A stretch of 12,852 bases of DNA from Candidatus Methanoplasma reticulitermitis (lineage in GTDB: Archaea > Thermoplasmatota > Thermoplasmata > Methanomassiliicoccales > Methanomethylophilaceae): positions 1 through 12,852 of the forward strand of contig JAITTK010000002.1 in the NCBI GenBank assembly GCA_031287135.1, given 5' to 3'. The position numbers were made by a program, and so were the translations under genes. Below, piece by piece: positions 7,785 through 12,852 of the stretch. The notes under the pieces are model-generated. The model was not told the origin of the DNA and searched no databases. It worked only from the letters and a program-made list of their open reading frames with translations. How positions within the stretch are numbered: the first letter of the stretch is position 1; the number at the start of each line of letters is the position of its first letter.

Positions 7785-7927
7785 GATTCAATATCTCGAA
7801 TTTGATATTAAAATTTGTTTAAATTCGTAATTAACTAATTACATACGTGATTACACATATGTTAACTTTTTACATCGAACATGTATATATTCATGAGACG
7901 GATATTCGCTTAACAAGGTGAAAAACC
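7785..7927. promoter_or_regulatory. Divergent phoU-like/pst control region
   Basis: A 143-nt, strongly AT-rich spacer between two divergent starts. For pstS a TATATAT box at 7884-7890 puts the transcript start near 7912, with the ribosome site AAGGTG at 7915-7920. For the PhoU-like gene a TTTAAA box at 7818-7823 would start transcription about 10-15 nt before its ATG. Between the two boxes are a 7+7 inverted repeat and several ATTACA/ACAT elements, well placed for a shared repressor. Confidence 0.6.
7827..7842. promoter_or_regulatory. Candidate operator, inverted repeat
   Basis: GTAATTA (7827-7833) and TAATTAC (7836-7842) form a perfect 7-bp inverted repeat with a 2-nt spacer. It abuts the TATA box of the divergent PhoU-like gene at the position of the TFB recognition element, where a bound dimer would block initiation. 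The binding protein is inferred to be the AbrB-PhoU regulator. Confidence 0.4.
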
Positions 7928-8782
7928 TTGGAAAACAAGACAACAATACTCATCGCAGTCCTGGTAACGGCTGTGATATGCATCGCGGGGACATATGTCG
8001 CCGTCGGCGGGACGGGCGAGAAGAACTCCGGTGCAGCCATCACCGTCACCGGATCGACCACAGTGCAACCGCTTATGGTGGAGTTCCAGGAAGAATTCGA
8101 TCGATATTCCGATATGGTAATCAACGTCACCGGGGGCGGATCGGGCGCCGGGGTATCGGCAGCGCAGAACGGCACCGCCGACATAGGGATGCTGTCAAGG
8201 GATCTGAAACCCTCCGAGACGGGATTGACTCCGGTCATCATAGCCAAGGATGGGGTAATCGTGGTCGTGGACAGAGATGCCGGAATCACCGACATGACGC
8301 TGGAACAGCTGGCGAAGATATACTCCGGACAGTACAGCAACTGGAAGCAGATCGGGGGTTCCGATATGCCGATAAATCCGATAATAAGGGAAGAGGGGTC
8401 GGGAACGAGGGATTGCATAGACACCCTTATGGCCACGGTACCCGGGTTCAGCACCGATAACTTCAACAAGTATTCGACGCAGGCATCCACGGGGGCCATG
8501 CTGTCACAGATCAAGAATGTTAACGGGGCGATAGGGTATGTGAACCTCGGTTCCCTGTCCGATGCGGACGGGTCATCCGTGACCGCCGTGTCAATGGACG
8601 GTGTGAAGGCGACACCGGAGAGTGTCCTTGACGGTTCATATGAACTTTCAAGGAATCTCATCCTGGTAACCAAGGGGGAGCCCGGAGGCAGTGCGGCGTT
8701 CTTCATAAACTGGATACTTTCGAAGCAGGGGCAGGCCATCGTAGAGGATAAGGGATTCGTTCCGGTATCCTCCGCATCCTGA
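7928..8782 (+). CDS. pstS: Phosphate-binding protein of the Pst importer
   Basis: The extracytoplasmic receptor that captures phosphate for the ABC importer. The 284 residues begin with a hydrophobic segment (7-27) acting as signal or membrane anchor; a cysteine at 18 is preceded by AVI rather than a proper lipobox, so lipid attachment is doubtful. Mature-domain phosphate ligand motifs are visible: TVTGSTTVQP (39-48), TGGGSGAG (68-75), IGMLSRDL (86-93) and REEGSGTRD (154-162), followed by the NGAIGYV strand (199-205). I chose the TTG at 7928 because AAGGTG lies 7 nt upstream and the signal segment follows at once; the GTG at 7918 is in another frame. First gene of the pst operon, 13 nt before the permease. 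Expected to be induced under low phosphate. Confidence 0.92.
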   Translation: MENKTTILIAVLVTAVICIAGTYVAVGGTGEKNSGAAITVTGSTTVQPLMVEFQEEFDRYSDMVINVTGGGSGAGVSAAQNGTADIGMLSRDLKPSETGLTPVIIAKDGVIVVVDRDAGITDMTLEQLAKIYSGQYSNWKQIGGSDMPINPIIREEGSGTRDCIDTLMATVPGFSTDNFNKYSTQASTGAMLSQIKNVNGAIGYVNLGSLSDADGSSVTAVSMDGVKATPESVLDGSYELSRNLILVTKGEPGGSAAFFINWILSKQGQAIVEDKGFVPVSSAS

Positions 8783-8795
8783 GACAGGTGACGGC

Positions 8796-10817
8796 ATGAT
8801 TCCAGAAGACACCGTATCCGTCCCCGAGAACATATCGAAAAGTGCCGGCGGCACAATCGTTGCGCACTTTGATCCCAAGGGGCTTCTCGGCCGCTTCAGG
8901 AACGGGGACGGGGCGAAACTTTTTCTTATGGCGACGGTCGTATTCACCGTCGCCATATTGTTTTTCATCATCATATTCATATCATATAACAGTCTGGATG
9001 CGATCGGGGAGATCGGTATCTGGGAGTTCCTCACGGGAGGGACATGGTCCCCGGGTTCCGGCGCATACGGGGCATCTTCGCTCATCGTCGGTACATTCCT
9101 GGTAACTGGAGGGTCGATACTGTTTGCTCTGCCCGTCGGACTCGGCATAGCGATATACATAAACGACATCGCATCCCCGAGGATCAGGAATATACTGAAA
9201 CCCGCATGCGAGCTGTTCGCGGGTATACCCAGCGTGGTATACGGATTCATGGGTCTGGCCGTGTTGGTGCCGTTCCTCATGGACATATTCCCGGATCATC
9301 TCAACTACGGGACATCCTGGCTCGCAGGGTCCCTGCTTCTTGGGCTGATGGCCCTGCCCATAATCATATCCGTGTCTCAGGATTCCCTCGAGGCGGTTCC
9401 GAGATCGTACAGGGAAGCATCGATGGCGCTCGGTGCAACCAAGTGGGAGACAACCAGGAAAGTGGTGATGCATTCCGCGGTATCAGGTATAGCGGCCGCG
9501 GCCATCCTGGGGATAGGAAGGGCGCTCGGAGAGACGATGGCGGTGATGATGGTGACCGGCAACTCGGCACTCGTTCCGGAGCCGCTGTGGAACATATTCG
9601 ACATGGTAAGGACGCTCACGGCGTCGATAGCACTCGAGATGCCGGAGGTGGCCCACGGCAGCCTGCATTTCTCTGCGCTCTTCCTGTTGGCACTGATATT
9701 GATGACGATGGTCTTCATCGTGAACCTGATCGCGCGCAGGATAGTCCGCAGGACCAGGATAAGAACGGGTGCCACCGTGGTCACGGGACGTACAAGGTCC
9801 ATGACATCGCCGTTCGAGAAACATAAAGGCGCGGTCAGACGCCTGGCCGTCAACGCGGCGGTGTTCGCATCGGCTTTCATGATGTCATCTCTTTTCATAG
9901 GCACCGCGGGAGGAATCGCGGTCGGCGTTCTGGCGGCAGCGGCGCTTTTCGTTTCAAAGAAGATATCTCGGATGATAGGTCCCAAATATGTCCAGAAAGC
10001 GGTCTATTCGACGCTCGGTATCGTCGTCATCGCCGTCCTTGCGATACTGGTTGTATTCCTCGGAGTGATAATAGTCAACGGGCTTCCCGCGTTAAGTCTC
10101 GATTTCATACTGAGTCCTCCGTCAAAATCGGGACTGTCAGGGGGAATATGGCCCGCCATAGTCGGGACATTGGAACTGATGACAGGCACCGCGCTGATAT
10201 CATTCCCCCTCGGGGTATGTTCCGGGATATACCTCTCGCAGTATGCGAAAGACACGAAGACCATAAGACTGGCCAGACAGGCGATAGACTCTCTGAACGG
10301 GACCCCGTCCATAATATTCGGGCTGTTCGGCATGTCGCTCCTCGTGATAGCGTTCGGTTGGGGCTACTCCCTGATAGGCGGCTGCATAACACTGTCCCTG
10401 ATGGTACTGCCCACGATAATCAAGACGACGGAGGAAGCGGTGTCCGCGGTACCCAGAGAACTCACGGAGGCCTCGGCCGCCATGGGAGCGAGCAGGTGGC
10501 ACACGATATCGAAGATCCTGCTCCCGGCATCAATGGGCGGGGTGATAACCGGATTCATACTGAGCATGGGAAGGGCGATAGGCGAGACGGCACCGGTGAT
10601 GTTCACGGCGGCCGTGGCGTTCAAGACGACATCATCGTTCTCGCTGCTGGATCCGATAATGGCGCTCCCGTATCATTTGTATTATCTGGCATCTGAGGTC
10701 CCGGGTTCGACAACGAATCAATACGGCACCGCACTGGTGTTGATGATCATAGTGATGGTCCTGTTCACGGCGGCATCGGCCATCAGGTACAAGTACAAAA
10801 GCAGGACAGGATGGTGA
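8796..10817 (+). CDS. pstCA: Fused phosphate ABC permease PstC-PstA
   Basis: One 673-residue protein contains both membrane subunits of the Pst importer. The PstC half (about 1-320) has its first membrane helix at 41-63 and a cytoplasmic EAA loop, EASMALGATKW (207-217), ending GIGRALGET (239-247). A basic linker and two extra hydrophobic segments (about 350-387) follow. The PstA half (about 400-673) has a helix at 403-428, EAA loop EASAAMGASRW (558-568) and MGRAIGETAP (591-600), then the last helix at 645-662. Each EAA loop docks on one PstB subunit, so the fusion supplies both contacts. The coding sequence is continuous with no sign of a frameshift. A ribosome site AGGTGA lies 4 nt before the ATG. 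The two halves are separate genes in most organisms. The partners are pstS before and pstB 4 nt after. Confidence 0.93.
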   Translation: MIPEDTVSVPENISKSAGGTIVAHFDPKGLLGRFRNGDGAKLFLMATVVFTVAILFFIIIFISYNSLDAIGEIGIWEFLTGGTWSPGSGAYGASSLIVGTFLVTGGSILFALPVGLGIAIYINDIASPRIRNILKPACELFAGIPSVVYGFMGLAVLVPFLMDIFPDHLNYGTSWLAGSLLLGLMALPIIISVSQDSLEAVPRSYREASMALGATKWETTRKVVMHSAVSGIAAAAILGIGRALGETMAVMMVTGNSALVPEPLWNIFDMVRTLTASIALEMPEVAHGSLHFSALFLLALILMTMVFIVNLIARRIVRRTRIRTGATVVTGRTRSMTSPFEKHKGAVRRLAVNAAVFASAFMMSSLFIGTAGGIAVGVLAAAALFVSKKISRMIGPKYVQKAVYSTLGIVVIAVLAILVVFLGVIIVNGLPALSLDFILSPPSKSGLSGGIWPAIVGTLELMTGTALISFPLGVCSGIYLSQYAKDTKTIRLARQAIDSLNGTPSIIFGLFGMSLLVIAFGWGYSLIGGCITLSLMVLPTIIKTTEEAVSAVPRELTEASAAMGASRWHTISKILLPASMGGVITGFILSMGRAIGETAPVMFTAAVAFKTTSSFSLLDPIMALPYHLYYLASEVPGSTTNQYGTALVLMIIVMVLFTAASAIRYKYKSRTGW

Positions 10818-10821
10818 CCGA

Positions 10822-11586
10822 ATGACAGGAAACATGAATATGATAGAAACCAACGACCTAAATCTGTGGTATGGGGATAAACAGACACTGTTTGATGTGA
10901 ACATGCCCATAAAGAAGAACTGCATAACATCGATCATAGGGCCCTCTGGGTGCGGGAAATCCACTCTGATCAGGGTGTTCAACAGGATGAACGATCTGAT
11001 AGGCGGAACGAGGATGTCCGGGACGGTCGTCTACGACGGGAAGAACATATGCGGGCCGGACACCGATGTCCTGGCGCTGAGGAAGAGGGTCGGAATGATC
11101 TTTCAGAAGGCCAATCCGTTTCCGATGACAATCAGGGACAACATAACATACGGCCCGAAACTGCACGGAATGAAGGATCAGAGGGAATTGGACGAGGTCG
11201 TGGAATCGTCGCTCAGGAAAGCCGCGCTCTTCGACGAGGTCAAAGACAGGCTGAACACATCGGCATTGTCCCTGTCCGGCGGACAGCAGCAGAGACTGTG
11301 CATAGCACGCGCCCTGTCCATAGGCCCGGAGGTCATACTGATGGACGAGCCCACATCGGCGCTCGACCCGATAGCGACCGCGAAGATCGAGGAACTGGCC
11401 CTTGAACTCAAAAAGAACTACACGGTCGTTGCCGTCACCCACAACATGCAGCAAGCCAGGAGGATAAGCGATTATACGGGCTTCATGTACATGGGCAGAC
11501 TGGAGGAGTTCGGCAGGACCGAGGATGTATTCGAGAACCCGAAAAGCGAACTCACCGAAAGGTACGTGTCCGGGAGATTCGGATGA
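10822..11586 (+). CDS. pstB: Phosphate ABC transporter ATPase
   Basis: The ATPase that powers phosphate uptake, working as a dimer on the cytoplasmic loops of the fused permease. At 254 residues it has the usual PstB length and every ABC motif: Walker A GPSGCGKST (40-48), Q-loop Q95 within IFQKANPFP, signature LSGGQQQRL (151-159), Walker B VILMDEP (171-177) and the switch histidine H207. The PstB-type segment FNRMNDL (53-59) is present. The ribosome site GGTGA overlaps the permease stop, 4 nt before the ATG, so the two are translated together. It is the last gene of the operon; no phoU gene follows, because the regulator is divergent from pstS instead. The tRNA-Ser gene ends 22 nt downstream on the other strand. 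Confidence 0.96.
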   Translation: MTGNMNMIETNDLNLWYGDKQTLFDVNMPIKKNCITSIIGPSGCGKSTLIRVFNRMNDLIGGTRMSGTVVYDGKNICGPDTDVLALRKRVGMIFQKANPFPMTIRDNITYGPKLHGMKDQRELDEVVESSLRKAALFDEVKDRLNTSALSLSGGQQQRLCIARALSIGPEVILMDEPTSALDPIATAKIEELALELKKNYTVVAVTHNMQQARRISDYTGFMYMGRLEEFGRTEDVFENPKSELTERYVSGRFG

Positions 11587-11608
11587 GACACAACGTTTGA
11601 TCGGGAGG

Positions 11609-11692
11609 CGCCGAGAGGGAGATTCGAACTCCCGAGGGAAAGTTCCCACGAGCTTTCCAGGCTCGCGCCGTACCGGGCTAGACTATCTCGGC
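11609..11692 (-). tRNA. tRNA-Ser (anticodon GGA)
   Basis: Read on the minus strand, the 84-nt gene folds as a class II tRNA. The acceptor GCCGAGA pairs with TCTCGGC, with discriminator G as expected for serine. The anticodon stem CGAGC/GCTCG holds loop CTGGAAA with anticodon GGA, decoding UCC and UCU. A long variable arm (GGGAA-CTT-TCCC) precedes the T arm GGGAG-TTCGAAT-CTCCC. The D arm is short-stemmed with the GG pair. CCA is not encoded, so it is added after transcription. No intron is seen. Confidence 0.96.
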
Positions 11693-11717
11693 TTGGCGCC
11701 TACAAACTTATTCTCGA

Positions 11718-11724
11718 ATTAATA
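11718..11724 (-). promoter_or_regulatory. Probable TATA box of tRNA-Ser
   Basis: On the minus strand TATTAAT lies 26-32 nt before the mature tRNA 5' end, the right distance for a short 5' leader. AT-rich match only. Confidence 0.35.
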
Positions 11725-11902
11725 CCTTTCTGAAAGGAATACTCCGTTGCATAATTCCGAACGAAGCCGATCTGTCCGTATTTTTCTCCATCTTCGATAT
11801 GTTTTCGGTGGGGATTCCCGGCGATATCCCGGTAACGGATCGGTCATTCCGCGTTATTTTAAATATTTATATTTTTTGCTAATTATAAACATATTAACAA
11901 CG
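11725..11902. other. AT-rich divergent promoter spacer
   Basis: No gene is visible between the tRNA promoter and the candidate RNA. The stretch 11858-11878 is almost pure A/T (TTTAAATATTTATATTTTTT) and resembles an upstream promoter or DNA-bending tract for plus-strand transcription. A small CTTTC/GAAAG hairpin at 11726-11736 is unremarkable. Confidence 0.4.
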
Positions 11903-11910
11903 AAAATATA
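11901..11910 (+). promoter_or_regulatory. BRE/TATA promoter of the candidate RNA
   Basis: CGAAAATATA matches the archaeal pattern of a purine-rich TFB element followed by a TATA box. It predicts transcription from about 11933, just before the first strong helix of the downstream structured segment. Confidence 0.45.
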
Positions 11911-11932
11911 GAGGGGCCATAGGGTGAAAAAG

Positions 11933-12250
11933 CAGTAGCCAGACACAGAATACAACGGGTGGAATTCACTCCTGTGTTTGATTAAGAGCCAGACCGGGAG
12001 TGGTCACCCGGATCGATGATTTGGATGACATTCAGCGGAAGCATATGCAACGATAAAAAACCAGCAGTGGGCGGACACCTGAAAAATAAGGGACGCAAGC
12101 CCCGAAAGGCCGCATTCAGGGAGGCGAAGGAGGATAATGAGACTTCCGTACGCACAAATCCGCCGTCATTTCCGATGATCTCCCTGAATATACGGGGGAA
12201 CATGTCGAATTGACTGAAACAGGCTGTCCCGAATCCATCGGGATTGTTTG
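11933..12250 (+). ncRNA. Candidate structured non-coding RNA, unrecognised
   Basis: About 318 nt with its own promoter and no credible ORF. Predicted helices are: 11940-11948 with 11972-11980 (9 bp, one G-U) enclosing 11957-11961 with 11967-11971 (5 bp, one G-U); CCGGG 11994-11998 with CCCGG 12007-12011; GGCGGA 12070-12075 with TCCGCC 12159-12164; CCTGAA 12078-12083 with TTCAGG 12115-12120; and a closing hairpin TCCCGA 12227-12232 with TCGGGA 12238-12243 followed by a T-rich tail. A 10-bp alternative, 12114-12123 with 12180-12189, excludes the CCTGAA helix. The size is like RNase P or SRP RNA, but I do not find the GAGGAAAGTC/ACAGAA core or the SRP helix-8 motif. It may be a free RNA or a long leader of the NifH-family gene. 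Ends are estimates. Confidence 0.4.
12227..12250 (+). terminator. Possible stem-loop terminator of the candidate RNA
   Basis: TCCCGA and TCGGGA form a 6-bp stem with a 5-nt loop, followed by TTGTTTG. The T-run is interrupted, so termination is only suggested. Confidence 0.3.
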
Positions 12251-12283
12251 AAGTCCGAATTTCAGTAACACGATATTAGACTA

Positions 12284-12294
12284 CAAATATTACT
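12284..12294 (+). promoter_or_regulatory. Possible TATA box of the NifH-family gene
   Basis: CAAATATTACT lies about 27-37 nt before the ATG at 12321. No ribosome site is present between them, which fits a leaderless transcript, common in archaea. Confidence 0.35.
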
Positions 12295-12320
12295 AAATAC
12301 GATGTCAATGATACAACATT

Positions 12321-12852
12321 ATGCGAAGGATCGCACTCTACGGCAAAGGGGGTATAGGTAAGTCGACCGTCGCATCGAATCTCACGGTCTCTCTATCAAA
12401 GAAAGGGTACAGGGTCATGCAGATAGGGTGCGATCCGAAGGCCGATTCCACGAAGCTTCTGCTCGGCGGCAGGTCTCCGCCGACGATTCTGGATACAATG
12501 AAACAGAAAAGACCCGTCGAAGAGGCAATCCTCACAGGGGCCGGAGGGTGCTATTGTGCGGAGTGCGGAGGCCCCAGACCGGGCACCGGATGTGCGGGCA
12601 GAGGCATAATCGTCGCTTTCGAACAGATGGAAAGGGACAGGATAATCGAGAAGATAGCGCCGGACGTACTGATATATGATGTTCTGGGAGATGTCGTATG
12701 CGGCGGATTCGCCATGCCGATAAGGAGCGGATATGCCAGAGATGTGTTCGTCGTGTCGTCCGGGGAGATGATGTCCCTTTACGCGGCGAACAACATAGCC
12801 ACGGCGGTGTCGGATCTGAGAAGCTCCGGATATGCTGAACTGAGGGGGATGA
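12321..12852 (+). CDS. NifH/BchL/CfbC-family iron-sulfur ATPase, 5' part (runs off window)
   Basis: 177 residues are visible and the frame is open at the edge. The family transfers electrons, driven by ATP, from a [4Fe-4S] cluster held between two subunits to a partner reductase. Visible are the P-loop GKGGIGKST (8-16), CDPKADST (37-44), GGPRPGTGCAGRG (83-95) with cluster ligand C91, and DVLGDVVCGGFAMPIR (120-135) with cluster ligand C127. R94 matches the arginine used for ADP-ribosylation in nitrogenase NifH. Residues 77-82 read CYCAEC, adding three cysteines where NifH usually has RCVES. In methanogens such proteins include CfbC of coenzyme F430 synthesis, but the partner gene lies outside the window, so I give no symbol. 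It starts about 70 nt after the candidate RNA and has no ribosome site. Nitrogenase itself is unlikely without nif neighbours. Confidence 0.9.
   Translation, partial: MRRIALYGKGGIGKSTVASNLTVSLSKKGYRVMQIGCDPKADSTKLLLGGRSPPTILDTMKQKRPVEEAILTGAGGCYCAECGGPRPGTGCAGRGIIVAFEQMERDRIIEKIAPDVLIYDVLGDVVCGGFAMPIRSGYARDVFVVSSGEMMSLYAANNIATAVSDLRSSGYAELRGM

Noticed and set aside
7918..8460. GTG start at 7918 giving a 180-codon frame
   Set aside because: It is in a different frame from pstS; the GTG is part of the AAGGTG ribosome site for the TTG start at 7928.
7891..8856. 321-codon minus-strand frame opposite pstS
   Set aside because: It is a shadow of pstS, whose motifs are unmistakable on the plus strand; no independent start signal or family motif was seen.
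11609..11692. tRNA-Ser as an integration site of a mobile element
   Set aside because: tRNA-Ser genes are frequent attachment sites, but no integrase, no repeated tRNA 3' fragment and no phage-like genes are visible nearby.
12078..12120. Resemblance of GGGACGCAAGCC...GAAAGG to the core of the c-di-GMP-I riboswitch
   Set aside because: Only a short stretch is similar; the surrounding helices, the conserved CACGCACAGGGCAAACC-type 5' segment and the tetraloop-receptor layout are missing, and archaea are not known to use this signal.
12110..12190. C/D box guide RNA (CGATGAT and CTGA motifs)
   Set aside because: Boxes are imperfect, spacing is irregular and no terminal stem brings C and D together.
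11982..12213. Small ORFs of 65-73 codons on both strands in the AT-rich spacer
   Set aside because: They overlap the predicted helices, lack ribosome sites, and have no recognisable protein features; chance frames fit better.
11933..12250. RNase P RNA or SRP RNA
   Set aside because: The length fits, but I could not find the paired P4 core sequences of RNase P, nor the long end-to-end helix and GGAA motif of SRP RNA, on either strand.

Overview
The window looks like chromosomal DNA of a methanogenic archaeon, most plausibly a gut- or rumen-type member of the Methanomassiliicoccales (inference). The support is: archaeal TATA-box promoters ahead of transcription units, GGTGA/GAGGTG-type ribosome sites, a tRNA gene with no encoded CCA, an AbrB-PhoU phosphate regulator of archaeal type, a stand-alone COG2061 ACT protein beside homoserine dehydrogenase, a NifH-family reductase of the kind methanogens carry, and a repeat-rich adhesin-like membrane protein. 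Base composition is moderately GC-rich in genes and sharply AT-rich in the control regions.

Layout. (1) Positions 1-1557, plus strand: the 3' part of a large surface protein, cut by the window edge, with tandem glycine-rich repeats, an InlB-like B-repeat region and three C-terminal membrane segments, followed by a good stem-loop terminator. (2) Positions 1558-1976: no gene; a nested inverted repeat sits just past the convergent operon. (3) Positions 6695-1977, minus strand: a tightly packed five-gene operon. In transcription order it holds a COG2061 ACT-domain regulator, homoserine dehydrogenase, (R)-citramalate synthase, a UPF0237 ACT protein and a UPF0210 protein. It joins two sources of isoleucine carbon (the threonine branch and the citramalate branch) to two small amino-acid sensors and one conserved enzyme-like protein of unknown role. 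(4) Positions 7784-6789, minus strand: an AbrB-PhoU phosphate regulator, divergent from (5) positions 7928-11586, plus strand: pstS, a fused pstC-pstA and pstB, a complete phosphate ABC importer. The 143-nt divergent spacer carries a perfect 7+7 inverted repeat and repeated ATTACA-type elements that look like operator sites. (6) Positions 11692-11609, minus strand: tRNA-Ser(GGA). (7) About 11858-12250: an AT-rich promoter region followed by roughly 320 nt with several predicted helices and no convincing ORF, which I read as a candidate structured non-coding RNA. (8) Positions 12321 to the window end, plus strand: the first 177 codons of a NifH/BchL/CfbC-family ATPase with an unusual extra cysteine cluster.

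Most of the window is recognisable core metabolism. The strongest candidates for something undescribed are the non-coding segment with its mutually exclusive helices upstream of the NifH-family gene, and the UPF0237/UPF0210 pair embedded in an isoleucine/threonine operon.
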